This document shows, piece by piece, positions 21,400 through 31,804 of a stretch of DNA of 64,000 bases. The notes beneath the pieces are model-generated. The model searched no databases. It was not told where the DNA came from and saw nothing but the letters and a program-made list of their open reading frames with translations. Within the stretch, counting starts at the first letter, position 1. Every line of letters begins with the position of its first letter. Origin of the DNA: Typhlomys cinereus (taxonomy: Eukaryota > Chordata > Mammalia > Rodentia > Platacanthomyidae); contig JALPQD010000215.1 of assembly GCA_023101885.1 (NCBI GenBank), positions 1,054,001 through 1,118,000 of the forward strand, written 5' to 3'. Made by a program: the position numbers and the translations under genes.

Positions 21400-22227
21400 G
21401 CACATTGGTAAAGTGGACGATATTCCAGTAGGAATCAAGACAAGGGGAAACCAAGTGGCTCTAAGGTTAGACTGTCAAAGGCCAGACCAAGACTTGAACC
21501 TGGAACCGGGTCTGTCCCTTGCAACCCCTGCTACCTTTCTAAGGAAACTCAGCTCACTGGTTGTGTCTTCCAAACATTGAGCTACTAGTTACAGCTCAGG
21601 GAGGAAGGTAGCAGCCAGGCTGGCTACTACATGAGACTGTAAGCACCCCCACCCCCACCCCCCATTCTCTCCTGGGCCAGTGACCACGTGCCTCCTCATC
21701 CTCTGTCCAGCTTGGTTCAACATCCATTTTCTGGGCACCAATAGGTCACCAGGCTCTTCCCACTGGCTCCCATAAGCTGGTGATCCTTTTACATCATTCG
21801 GTTACTCCTAAGAAAGATCCTTCGCCCCACATAGACCATCTCTAAACCTCTCACCCAGGTGACCGTTACCACACTCGTCAGGGGAGACCCCAGTGCAGTT
21901 TTACTGCCTACAAAGCATAGCCTGTGGTGGCTTATTCACTTACCTATCCTGCCTTTGCTAAAATATAAACTCCAGGAAGACAGGGACCTCCGGGGCTTGA
22001 TCCCTGCCTGGCCCAACAGTGGTCCCCAGGGGCTCCATGGATTTGGAAACAAGAAGCCACGTGGGGACAAAGCGGAAGATGAGCCGATAAGAACCATGGG
22101 GTGTAGGCAGGTGTTCCCAAAAGTGCCCACGCACAAGGACAAAGTAAGTGTCCCGAGAATGTAGGGGAAGCAATTATCCCCACTGCGTGATCTCGGGAGC
22201 CTGAGCAGGACCTCAAAGGTAGAGAGT
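21400..22227. other. Unique sequence
   Basis: No recognisable exon or young repeat. The segment at 21480-21560 ('gacttgaacctggaaccggg') may be a very old MIR remnant. Confidence 0.35.
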
Positions 22228-22440
22228 CCAGTTGGAAGCAGGGGCGGCTTGCGTTTCTGGTCCTGATAGGGCGGAGCCTGTGAATCCCGGGGCAGAGTAA
22301 ACAAGGAGGAGGCGGTCCATGGTGGTTCCCGAATTCGTCCGTGGTTCTACACACACATACACACATACACGCACACACACACATACACGTGCACAATTGA
22401 ATAAATAATATTTTTTTTAAAAAAGTATGTTAAAAAAAAA
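22228..22440 (+). repeat. 5'-truncated SINE-A copy with target duplication
   Basis: The copy starts inside the element ('ttggaagcaggggcggcttg') and lacks the tRNA head, yet target duplications flank it: 'aaaggtagagagt' (22215-22227) and 'aaagttagagagt' (22441-22453). The truncation therefore occurred at insertion. Tail 'aattgaataaataat' plus A-run. Confidence 0.9.
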
Positions 22441-22639
22441 AAAGTTAGAGAGTGGGCAGAGTGCACGCAGAAAGCACAGCAAGAGCCAAGTCAAAGGCAA
22501 AACTGCAGGGCCAGGAAAGGTAGGGTGGGCACGGAGACCAGCCTATGTGACCACAGTCTGGGTTCAAGGTTGGTGGACAGGTAGAAAAAAGGTTAGAACG
22601 GGTGTCATTGGCTAAATTTGCAGTCTGTTTTATATTTTA

Positions 22640-22835
22640 GAATATTCCGTTTATTTTGTTTGAGAAAGTAAAAAGCGTGAGAAGGCGCATGTCACTGCAA
22701 TGGATGGAGGTAGGCGGAGGATGCCTTTCAGAAGCCACTTTCCCCCTTTTACCAGGTGGGCTTCCCAGGATCAAACTCAGGTCGCCTGGTTTGGAGAACA
22801 GGCACGTCACTTACACTGAACTGTCTGGTCAGTCC
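22640..22835 (-). repeat. B2-like SINE
   Basis: Minus orientation, with 'cccttttaccaggtgggctt', 'cccaggatcaaactcaggtc' and a degraded head 'ctgaactgtctggtcagtcc'. Confidence 0.65.
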
Positions 22836-22839
22836 AAGC

Positions 22840-23690
22840 TTGGAGTTTATACATGTTGGAGAGGATTCTAAGACAATCTCTGAAGCTTTCTCATGTATAG
22901 CTATCACAGCAATGACTTCTGGGCTTTTTGGTTAAAATCAAATGTATGTGCACACATGTGTACACAGACAGAGGTACATAGAACTACCCACAGACACAGC
23001 ACGTGTGCGCGCACGCACAAGCACGCCCAGGGCTCCGGAGTTTGGGCATAAAAGGTTTCACAAGGAAATCTCCCTTCCCTGCCTACCTGCCCGCCCCCAG
23101 ACCGAGTTACAATGCTTTGTGTTTTGTTGAGGGGCCCAGCTTCCCTCTCGGTCCCCTAAGATCTCCACAGCACCCACAGACAGGTGGCGTTGGTTGAGCC
23201 CGCCCATTTCTGTCTCACCAGCCAATCTAACAGGTATATGCAAATCAAACCTCAAACCCCGCCCTCACGTCAACCAGTGGTTTCAGAGGCGCAACAGGTC
23301 GGCCAAGTTCCCAGTCCTGAGTGAACGAGTGGGGGGTGGGGGTGGACGGCAAGCACAATCCTGCCTTGGGGGTTGGGGGGAACCTTTGCCTGCCCAGGAG
23401 TTGGAGAAACAAGGAAGTCTGGGGAAGACTGACCTTGGGACCGACCTGCTCCCTGGCTCCACCACTTCCCTGTCTTTCCTGCCAGGTGCTCCCGGGGCTT
23501 TGTAGAAATCAGCACACGGCAGTGCATTAACCGAGTGGTGTTTGCGCTGGCGGGGAAAGGGGGGAGATACGGCACACCCTCCTAGTTCCTAAGGGAGGAC
23601 GCATGGGCAGGTCCGCGGAACCATAACTACGAGGCCGACCCTTGCAAGCTCTTTGTGCTCGGTAGTTACGAAAATCATCTCTGGACCCGG
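22840..23690. other. Unique sequence with moderate GC
   Basis: No exon recognised. A short ID remnant ('gtgcagctcaggggtagagt') lies just beyond, at about 23690-23740. G-rich runs occur at 23331-23385. Confidence 0.35.
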
Positions 23691-24044
23691 GTGCAGCTCA
23701 GGGGTAGAGTGCTGGCCTAGCACCCCCAAGCCCAGCTGCCGAAGCATATCTTTAGCTAGTGTTGCTAGCGCCGGTGGCAGGACCCCAGAAGCAGCACAGC
23801 CTGAGCTGTGCGCAGCCAGGATCAGCTGGCTTGGCAGCTAAAGCGGGCGGTGGAGATTAGGACCCAGAGGCTCCCAGACCCTCATTTATTTCATCATCAG
23901 TCTTTCAGCGACCACGTGCCTGCCGGAGTGGTCAGAGTCTTCGCTGACTTGTGGCGTCTGAAGTTATAAACGGAAAAACTAGACACCAGTGTTAATCAGT
24001 AGAGCGTGACCCGGCCAGCGCCCAGAAAAAGCAGGACACGGGCC

Positions 24045-24420
24045 AACTCTCCTCTTTTATTTTTTATTTAATTCATTCATTTATTTACAAACAAACAGGT
24101 TTAGGTCTTTGCCCAGATCCCTTCTCCACCCACTCCCCCCTTCTGCAAATCCTTATCCCCACCCTCCCCTCCCTACATCCATCCTGTTCTACTCCCCCCT
24201 CCCTTCTGTCCCTCTGCCACAGGATTCCTTTGGGGGTAGCCGTTGGTAAGGAGTTGGTGTGCCGGCCATTGTGTAGGTCTGGCGGTAGATCTGCGGTAGA
24301 AGTTCTCCTGCCTGTGACTTTCAGCCCTGTCTGGGCTCAAGTGTGCTGGTCAGAAGTATTTCATCGCACCTTTAGGCTCTTACACGCTTTCTGCCTCCTC
24401 TTCCCCAAGCTCCCCTGAGC
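24045..24420 (-). repeat. Antisense L1 3'-end fragment (rodent type)
   Basis: A C-rich run ('cttctccacccactccccc') is the complement of the G-rich polypurine 3' UTR of rodent L1. The stretch 24245-24330 shares 'ttggtgtg...cattgtgtaggtctgg'-type sequence with the second such fragment at about 39835-39870. Diverged. Confidence 0.55.
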
Positions 24421-24839
24421 CCTGATGGATTATTCATGAGACACTGAAGGGCTGATTAGGGCTGGGTATTCAGCTCTGCCTCTTACTGTGCGACCTCGAG
24501 GCATTAGTTACTTCACTAGCTCTTGGAAGGGCCAGCTTCCTCTCCCACAGAGCATCACTTCTACAGCGTCCCTCTCCCAGAATGCAGGGCCAAGGCGAGG
24601 GATCAGAAGCCAGGAACTGCACCCAGTCCACGGCAGGCGTGATTGAGTTACAGGAATTCTTTAACAAAACCATCTACTGTGTGCCATGAGCTTTCTCCCA
24701 GAAGTGTGAGCTAGCAAGATACATCTTTGTTGGAAAGAAAAAAAAATGTAGTTTAGTGTGTGTGGTGTATGTGTGCAATCCCCCCCCCAGTTTGGTTTTC
24801 AATTTTTTTTCTTCCTTTCATGTATGTGTATATGGGGTG

Positions 24840-24844
24840 CGTGT

Positions 24845-24889
<45 letters not shown>

Positions 24890-25195
24890 TTGCATTCGGG
24901 TACAAGTGTGTGTGGAGTACACTTAAGTCTGTATACTGTGAAGCCCAAGGGTGATATCAGGAATCATCTGCTCTTCCACCTTGTTACTGTGACCCTAGGT
25001 CTCTAGTTACACCCAGAGGACACCATTAGGGCTAGTTGTTTTGGGGATTCCCAATCTCTGCTTTTCAGGGCTGGAATTACAGGCAGCCACCACCCCCGCC
25101 TGGCGTTTTTATGTGGGACCTGGAGATACAAATTTGGGTCCTTTTCCTCATGAGGCAGAGGCTTTAACCACTGAACCATCTCCCTGACCCAGTGA
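24840..25195 (-). repeat. SINE-B copy with (GT)n tail
   Basis: The (GT)n tract at 24848-24887 is the tail. 'gaagcccaagggtgatatca', 'caccattagggctag' and the head 'ttaaccactgaaccatctcc' mark the body in minus orientation, with a roughly 60-bp non-matching stretch in the middle. Confidence 0.75.
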
Positions 25196-25199
25196 CCGT

Positions 25200-25310
25200 C
25201 TAAGTTTTTATAGCTGAGTCTGGGGACGTGCCTCAGAGGTAGAGAGAGCACTTAGCTAGCACATGCCAGGCCCTAGGTTCAGTCCTCAACACCACACCCA
25301 AACAGAATTC
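25200..25310 (+). repeat. ID-like SINE
   Basis: 'cgtgcctcagaggtagagag', 'ccctaggttcagtcctcaac' and a short A-rich end. Confidence 0.75.
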
Positions 25311-25382
25311 AAACCAGTAGTACATTACATTAATCATTCACTATTTTTCTTTCATACATTTCTTCCATTTCTTCTTTCTTTC

Positions 25383-25497
25383 TGTGGCCTTTTAGACAAA
25401 GTCGCAGGTGGCTAAGACTTGCCTTGAACCCTGACTCTCATCCTTGCATCTCCCAAATTCTGAGATTACAGGCATGCACCAGTACACCCAGCTTTCT
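25383..25497 (-). repeat. B1 SINE
   Basis: The complement of B1: 'tgccttgaaccctgactctc', 'ctgagattacaggcatgcac' and 'cagtacacccagc'. Confidence 0.8.
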
Positions 25498-25527
25498 TGT
25501 AAATATCTTCAGAATCACTTCGTCAAC

Positions 25528-25814
25528 TTTTTTTTTTAAGTTTTATTTTTGCATGTGCTGCATATGTCTCTATACGTATCAGAGGGCACTATATGTACCT
25601 ATGGGGGCCTAATGGTGACTTCAAGAATCACCCTGGATTGCTTCTACCGCTTACTTACTTTGCTCTGGAGTTTTCCAGGCTCTGCCTTCCAGGACAGGAA
25701 GTGCAGGTCCCACCATTTCCTCCTAGTGCCTTTATGTGGGATCTGGGATCTGATCTCAGGACTTTCTGCTTATAAGACAGATGCTTAATCCCTGAGCCAG
25801 CTCTCCAGCCCCAA
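25528..25814 (-). repeat. SINE-B copy
   Basis: Tail complement at the left, then 'ctatgggggcctaatggtga', 'cttcaagaatcaccctggat', 'tctcaggactttctgcttat' and 'ccctgagccagctctccagc'. Full length and fairly well conserved. Confidence 0.9.
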
Positions 25815-25879
25815 TTCCTCAACTTCTAAAGACATTTCAAATTGAGAAAAAAAATGTATGTTAGAATCAATATCTGTAA

Positions 25880-26099
25880 GGAGGGCCCAGAGGAGAGTCA
25901 GGGATGCACATTAAAGGAGTCTCTGGGAATTGGGGCGGGAGGCACTGGGGGATGAGGAGGGAGGAGTGAGGGGAGGGGGAGCAGGAGGTTGGGGGGGAGG
26001 AGGGAGGGAGGGAACCGGTCTACCTATTAAGTTTGTATGAGCAGAAATAATAATAAATAAATAAATAAATAAATAAATGCCTAGTAATTGAAAAAAAAA
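25880..26099 (+). mobile_element. 5'-truncated L1-like 3' end with 17-bp target duplication
   Basis: The target 'agaatcaatatctgtaa' occurs at 25863-25879 and 26100-26116. The insert has a G-rich polypurine segment (25925-26015), typical of rodent L1 3' UTRs, then AAAT repeats (26046-26078) and an A-tail. It encodes no protein. Confidence 0.75.
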
Positions 26100-26214
26100 A
26101 GAATCAATATCTGTAAAATATAGAAAGTTGTGTCAACCCAGTGAGCAAACAAAAGATGTGCGATGGTTAATGAAATACATAGGTATTTCACACACTTTAT
26201 TCTACATGAATTAG

Positions 26215-26335
26215 AAGCCTGGTTTGGTGCCACCCCCCTGTAATCCCAGCACTTGACATGGAAATCCAGATTTCGAGACCAACTTCAGCTACGTAGTGAG
26301 TTGGAGACCAGCCTAAGCTAAACAGACATGAAGTA
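26215..26335 (+). repeat. B1 SINE
   Basis: 'cctgtaatcccagcacttga' and 'gagaccaacttcagctacgt' identify a B1 with a modified right half. Confidence 0.8.
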
Positions 26336-26649
26336 GAATAACTTTAGTATTTTCACAAGTTCTGTAACCTGAGCAGTTTGCAAGCCTTCAGAATCTTGTG
26401 GACGTTAAACTGTGGATTATTGTATCCACTGGTCAAATCTTACCCAAAAGTAAGGAGCATCCTGCTGTCCCTGAAACTTGCAGAAGGCTGCAGAAAAGCC
26501 ATGGATATTGTACACAATCTAAAACCCTATGTGGTAGCAGGGCATGACATCTGTGGAGACCGGGCTCAGCAAACAGGATAAATCCAGCCTGCTGTGAGTT
26601 TTGTGTGACCCATGGATTAAGAATTTTTTTTAACATTAAGAAAAAAAAA

Positions 26650-26949
26650 ATCATGTGCTGAGGAAATGGCTCAGTGGGTGAGGATGTTGACTTGGTACCC
26701 AAGCATGAGGACTTGAATTTAAACCTCCCTCGACACCCACAGCAAAAGCGCTAGGCATGAGAACATATCACCCCAGTACTGTGGAAGGCAGAAGCAGGGG
26801 ATCTGGAGTTTGCTGGGCCCCAGCCTAGCTCCAGGTTCAGCTAAAGACTCTGACTCCAAAGAACAAGGTGGAGAGTGATAAGGCAGGACACCTGATGTCC
26901 TCCTCTGGCCTCTGTGAGAGCACAGGCTGCACATGAATGTGTGTACACC
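26650..26949 (+). repeat. B4/RSINE-type element
   Basis: A tRNA-like head ('gaggaaatggctcagtgggt') is joined to a B1-derived half ('gctccaggttcagctaaaga') and ends in 'gtcctcctctggcctctgtg'. The order fits rodent B4/RSINE composites. It ends where the solo LTR begins. Confidence 0.75.
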
Positions 26950-27387
26950 TGTCATAGGTACAGGTGTCAACTTGACAGTTGAGGGTTTGAACTCTGGGCA
27001 CATTTGTAGAGAATCAGTGGTTGAGTTAAGCCCAGAGCAAACCTGCAAGAGATTGTCTAGCTGATGGGGAAGGTCCAGCCCATGGTGGGTGGGATTAGGC
27101 CCTGGAATAAAATACAGAGAGCTGATTGAGAAAGTTGGCATTCTTGTGTACACTTGGCCAGACAGGCTGGTCTGGCAAGTAAGGATCATCCCTCTCTCGG
27201 CCATTATATAGAGATGATGTGGCCAGTTCCCTCGGCCCTGGTGTTGGTGCGTGCTCTCCCGTCAAGGTGGACTACAAACTGTAACGGGACGATCTTAAGA
27301 AAATAAACCCCTTGTTCCCTTAAGCCCTTTTTTTTTTTTAATTCAATTGTGCATATGTGCGTGCGCATGCACGCGTGCGTGCGTGCA

Positions 27388-27449
<62 letters not shown>

Positions 27450-27691
27450 GAACCACGGGTGAATTCAGGAACCACCATGGACGCCTCCACCTCCTTGTTT
27501 ACTCTGCCCTGGGATTTACAGGCTCTGCCCTACCAGGACCGGAAACACAGGCTATACGTGGGCTCTAGGATGCAAACTCAGGACCTTCTGCCTGCAAGGG
27601 AGAGGTTCAACCCCTGAGCTATTTCTTCACCCCTCCCTTAAGCTCTTTGATGGTGATTTATCAGCAACCATGCAGGAGAATTGCAATAACA
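26950..27691 (+). mobile_element. Solo LTR, MaLR-type family (copy 2), split by a SINE
   Basis: Starts 'tgtcataggtacaggtgtca', contains 'acacttggccagacaggctg', 'aaataaaccccttgttccc' (poly-A signal) and ends 'gcaggagaattgcaataaca'. It is interrupted at 27326-27633 by a SINE-A; removing that insert makes the LTR collinear with those at 51.5-53.5 kb. It ends at a (CA)n tract. Confidence 0.9.
27326..27633 (-). repeat. SINE-A copy nested in the LTR
   Basis: 'tcccttaagc' is duplicated at 27316-27325 and 27634-27643. Inside are the tail complement, a long (GT)n at 27385-27442, 'ccatggacgcctccacctcc' and 'ctcaggaccttctgcctgca'. This shows SINE-A was active after this LTR was inserted. Confidence 0.93.
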
Positions 27692-27725
<34 letters not shown>

Positions 27726-27728
<3 letters not shown>

Positions 27729-27828
27729 AGGCCTGTTCATGCAGACTTGTAATCCTAGCTACTCAGAGGCTGAGGCAGGTGGGTTCCAAACTTTGCAAGA
27801 TTCTGTCTCAAAAATAAAAAGTTTTGGG
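27726..27828 (+). repeat. B1 SINE
   Basis: 'ttgtaatcctagctactcag', 'aggctgaggcaggtgggttc' and 'gattctgtctcaaaa' are B1 signatures. It is shortened in the middle. Confidence 0.8.
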
Positions 27829-28061
27829 CTGGAAAGATGGCTTAAGATTCTGTCTTACAAGCAGAAGGTCCTGAGTTCGGATCCCAGATTCCATGTAAAA
27901 ACACCAGGAAGAAATGATTGATATCTGTCCATACTTCCGGCCCTGGTGGACACAGTCTGGGAAATCCCAGAGTGAAGCTAAAAAGAGGTAGAAGCAATCA
28001 AAGATGATTCATTCTTGAGGTCACCCTTGGTCCTCCACAGGGACACATAGTGCCCTCCCTT

Positions 28062-28093
<32 letters not shown>

Positions 28094-28125
28094 ATACACA
28101 CACATATACACACAAAATAAAATTT
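27829..28125 (+). repeat. SINE-B copy
   Basis: 'gggctggaaagatggcttaa', 'cctgagttcggatcccagat', 'gtctgggaaatcccagagtg' and 'ggtcctccacagggacacat', followed by a (TC)n tract at 28057-28093 and a CA/TA end. Confidence 0.9.
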
Positions 28126-28133
28126 AAAACTGT

Positions 28134-28510
28134 AGAAGGGCTGCTTAACATCATGAAGCTCTGGGTTTGATTCCTAGAACCTAATAAACAAGCACATGGT
28201 ACATGCCTGTAATCCTAACATGATTGATTAATACAGGAGTCAGAAGTTTATTTATTTTTTATTTTTTTATTTTTTTTGAAGATTAAGATAGACTTTATTA
28301 GAGAAGAGAAAGGCTGGAACTCATGGACTCCAGACATGGAGTGCCACGAGGGGCTAGAGAGCCTCCATGAGAAGCAGGCAGCTGGAAAAGGAACTCATGG
28401 CACCTTGAGTACCATGAGGAGCTAGGGTGCCCAGGAGTCAGAAGTTTAAAATCAACCAGGCTACATAGTTCATTCAAGGTCACTCTGGGATCCGTGTGAC
28501 CCTGGGTCAT
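28134..28510 (+). repeat. B4-like element split by a retroposon
   Basis: An ID-like start ('ggtttgattcctagaaccta'), then B1 sequence ('catgcctgtaatcctaacat'), then an interruption at 28251-28431, and a resumption with 'atcaaccaggctacatagtt'. The duplicated target 'caggagtcagaagttta' lies at both sides of the insert. Confidence 0.8.
28251..28431 (-). mobile_element. A-tailed retroposon with internal short repeats (copy 2)
   Basis: The 17-bp target 'caggagtcagaagttta' flanks it exactly (28234-28250 and 28432-28448). Read on the minus strand it carries repeated modules with 'cctcatggtactcaaggtgc' and 'cctcgtggcactccatgtct', then 'ctctaataaagtctatctta' and a T-interrupted A-tail. It shares the 3' part and module design with the copy at 20727, but the number and spacing of modules differ. 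No coding potential. Confidence 0.8.
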
Positions 28511-28592
28511 ACTAAACTAACAGATAAATGAATAAAATGTAAATACACATGATTGCAATATAATAATAAATATCTAATAAAACACAGTTGGT

Positions 28593-28880
28593 GGGGCTGG
28601 AGAGGTGGCTCAGGGGTTAAGCCTCCACCTTGCAGGTGGAAGGTCCTGAGTTCGCATCCTAGACCCCGCGTATAGTATAGACGCCGGGCGGAAGCGTGGG
28701 CGGCCTGAGTTTCAGGTCCTGGTAGGGCGGAGCCTGTGAATCCCCAAGCAGAGTAAACAAGGAGGAGGTGGAGGCGTCCATGGTGGTTCCCAAATTCGTC
28801 CGTGGTTCTACACACATACATACATACACACACGCACACACATGCATACACACACAATTGAATAAATATTAAAAAAAAAA
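28593..28880 (+). repeat. SINE-A full-length copy
   Basis: 'ggggctggagaggtggctca' head, B box region 'ctgagttcgcatcctagacc', 'gtagggcggagcctgtgaat' and 'ccatggtggttcccaaattc'. The target duplication 'aaaacacagttggt' lies at 28579-28592 and 28881-28894. Both tRNA boxes are intact. Confidence 0.95.
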
Positions 28881-28894
28881 AAAACACAGTTGGT

Positions 28895-30225
28895 TTCTAT
28901 CTCCTGAGCAGGCACGTGCGACCTGCTGTCTCCTGGGCTGGAATCGTGCATCATGGGAAGCTGACATCATGCTTTATTCTCGGGTCAACAGAGAAAACTT
29001 CCAAAGCCTGACAAAGGTCACCTCTGAGCGGAGTGGCCATGCATTGGCGTAAACATTCTCCAGGACTCTGAAGTCACCGGCTAAGGACGGAAATGACTTC
29101 TGTCTGGAAATCCTTGGGAGCGTTTCCCCAGCATCTGAGGTATTCGGAGACATGGGATGAGTCACTGTTCCCACCGGGCTCCGCCACCCTAGTGCCTGAC
29201 AAAGCCGTCGCTCTCCCCTCACGCTGATTGCCCTACATGGGCATCTGCTGCCCTGTGTCTCAGACTGTGCCAGGACACCTCTACCTTATGCATACTCCAG
29301 GTTCCTCCTCCCCTGGGCCTCCAGGGTGAACCCGACCACCACACTGGAGACCCCCATCCCACTGAACAAAGGAGGGAAGGAAGAATGCCACGGCCCCACC
29401 TTTCCCCCTGGGTCCAGTCATGGTTTTCTGCGCGCGGCAGCAGCTGTGCCAGGTGGGCTGCAAGCCACTCATCGAGCAAGAGACAGGCCGCCGTGGGGGA
29501 TGGTAACAGCATGGGGCAATGGTTACGTCTCAGCTCAGAGTCCTGCGGCCAGCTCGACTGCACTTCTCTCTGTGTGAACCAGGAAGCTCTGTTTTGCCCG
29601 TCTGACACTGGCTTCTGTCCTTGCAGTGGGAAATAGCTGGCAGTGGAGCACTGGGGTCCAGAGGCATCGCCGGTCTGATGACACGTGCTTCTCAAAGGCC
29701 AGAGTGTGAGACGCTGATCCCGCGACTCAGTGAACCAGACCCACCAGAAGCAAAGAGTGCCCCCAGACGACGTTAGCAAGCCACATCCCCACTGCCTGGG
29801 AGCTAAACAGCGGAGCATTGTCATTGCTGGGCGGTAAGAAAATTGATGCTTAGACAGGTGAATTCGCTTTCCTGAGAGCACCTAAGAAGTAGCATGCTGA
29901 ACCATGGACCAAGTATGTGACACTCAGCTGGGGTGCTGGATGCTCTTTTGGCCACTCTGCACAGGGTCTGCCCGGAGCTATGCCAGGAGCTGCTGTGTGC
30001 CCAGGTTGGCATGACCCTTGCGCTCAGTATCTCTCTCCACTAAGTGCACACGGCCACCAAGCCCATCAAGTCTTAGAAAAAAACAGGATCTGAGCCCAAG
30101 TCTCAGGCCAGGCAGCCCAGAGGTCAGGCACGAACTCGGGGAGTCATTGCTGAGCTCCGGGAGTCACTCCCACATCATGCTGTGTTCCATTACGGAGGAT
30201 GGAAACCTCACACTCACCACTAACA
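28895..30225. other. Unique sequence, longest repeat-free stretch of this part
   Basis: No SINE or L1 recognised for about 1.3 kb. A 220-codon frame is open on the minus strand (29219-29881), but it shows no recognisable domain or splice borders and has opposing open frames on the plus strand. I describe it as non-coding by default. Confidence 0.4.
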
Positions 30226-30227
30226 GT

Positions 30228-30415
30228 GTGGCGGATTAGAACACAGCCCCGGGTCGAGCGCTTTGGGTTTGTTCCCAGCACCTATGTAAACCGGGGGTTG
30301 GGGAGTGTATACCTTGTGATCCGGATACCCAGGAGGTACAGACAGGTCACAAGCTACGTGTTGAGTCTGTGGACAGTAAGGTATACGTAAGACCCTGTCT
30401 CGAAACGAATGAATC
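30228..30415 (+). repeat. B4-like dimer
   Basis: 'gtcgagcgctttgggtttgt' and 'tcccagcacctatgtaaa' (ID part), then 'aggaggtacagacaggtcac' and 'gaccctgtctcgaaa' (B1 part). Diverged. Confidence 0.6.
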
Positions 30416-30639
30416 ACTTACTGCTATGAGACTTGTCCTTCCTTAGCAGACCTGCATAAAGACAGGCACGCCAACGTGCCCCCGTAGACTAGCCAGGATC
30501 ACAGTGGAAACTTTGGGGGCTAGGGCTGGGTGGGTGAAGGAAAATGCTCCTAATCAGTGGGGCAGCCCGAGGAGGGGCCATTTAGTATGCCACAGAGGCC
30601 TGAACCCCCACTAGAGTAGACAATCCAGAGGGAACTCTG

Positions 30640-30815
30640 GAGCCCATAGAAGCAGACAGGCAGGAGGACGGGAGGGAGTGGGATGGATGGATGAAGGGAG
30701 AGGAGGGAGGGAAGGGAGGAAGGAAGGAAAAGGGGGAAGGAGGGAGGCAGGGATAAGTACTCAATATGTTTGTAAAAGAGGGAAAAATAAAAAAAATCAT
30801 TAATAAAAAAAAAAT
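30640..30815 (+). repeat. G-rich L1 3'-end-like segment
   Basis: A purine-rich run (30655-30755, GGGA/GGAA) is followed by 'aagtactcaatatgtttgta' and an A-tail interrupted by T. The layout resembles the L1-like insert at 25880. No target duplication identified. Confidence 0.4.
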
Positions 30816-30819
30816 TAAC

Positions 30820-31262
30820 CAAACAGAAACCAGAAACCAATCTCTGTGGGGTGTGGGTAAGCAGAATCACCTCTGCGCAGTGCAAATTCCCACGCCGGCC
30901 CCTCCTGAGTCACTCCTGGGAGCCTTAGTAAACAGACAACAGAGCCGCCGAAGCTCAGAGGCAGGAAACAGGCCGAGAGCGACCCAGAACTAGGCCCCTC
31001 CAAACATCGAAAGTAGACGTGCAGAGTCACGTGACCCAAAAGGCAGCAACGACTCAGGCCCATGGTCAGCTTATGGGCAATCAGTTTCTTGTCCCCCCCC
31101 CTCACCCTCACCCCCAATCCTAGTATGGTAGCTATTCTTGGCATTTTTTTCTTTCTAATGCTTATTGAGTTTTGGGTTTGCAAGTTAAAAAATTCTGGAA
31201 CTGAATCACAGCAGCTGGACGACAGGAACGCCTCAAGACTGAGAAGCGCTCAAGACGTGAAA
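30820..31262. other. Unique sequence
   Basis: No exon, RNA gene or clear repeat recognised. Confidence 0.35.
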
Positions 31263-31447
31263 TGAGGCCGCAGCGTGGCTCGGTGGGCCAGGCGCCTGCT
31301 CACACACTTGGTGACCTGAGTTCAGTCCTCGGAAGCCCACACAACGCAAGGAGAGAGCTGACTTTCAAAAGTCGCCCTCTGACCTCCACCCTAGGGCAGG
31401 CAGTGTGCTTCTTACCTGTCTCTCTCTTATAAATAAATAAAATATTT
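31263..31447 (+). repeat. B2-like SINE
   Basis: 'ggctcggtgggccaggcgcc', 'ggtgacctgagttcagtcct' (B box), 'tcgccctctgacctccaccc' and an AAAT tail that became the target of the next SINE. Confidence 0.85.
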
Positions 31448-31449
31448 CT

Positions 31450-31512
31450 TTTATTCATTTATTTTTTATTTATTCAATTGTGCGTGTGTGCATGTTTGTG
31501 TATATATGTGTG

Positions 31513-31554
<42 letters not shown>

Positions 31555-31747
31555 ACCACGGGCGAATTCAGGAACCACCATGGACGCCTCCACCTCCTCC
31601 TTGTTTACTCTGCCGGGGGATTCACAGGCTCCGCCCTACCAGGACCAGAAACACAGGCCGCCCCCACTTCTGCCCAGCGTCTATATGTGGGGTCTAGGAT
31701 CCGAACTTAAGGCAGAGGCTTAACCCCCGAGCCACCTCTCCAGCCCT
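31450..31747 (-). repeat. SINE-A copy inserted into a B2-like tail
   Basis: The target 'aaataaaatatttct' is present at 31435-31449 and 31748-31762. Contains (GT)n at 31516-31552, 'ccatggacgcctccacctcc' and the head complement 'gagccacctctccagcc'. A deletion near 31705 removed part of the B-box side. Confidence 0.93.
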
Positions 31748-31804
31748 AAATAAAATATTTCTAAAAGATAGTAGAACAAAAAGTTCCAGGTCAACTTAAG
31801 CTAA

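Noticed and set aside
28593..28670. A-box/B-box sequence as a tRNA gene
   Set aside because: It is the tRNA-derived head of SINE-A. It continues into a SINE body and A-tail, with no tRNA 3' end or cloverleaf that I can see.
31480..31723. Repeated Cys-Val runs followed by a similar peptide at several loci
   Set aside because: (GT)n tails and the SINE-A body translated in frame; not a protein family.
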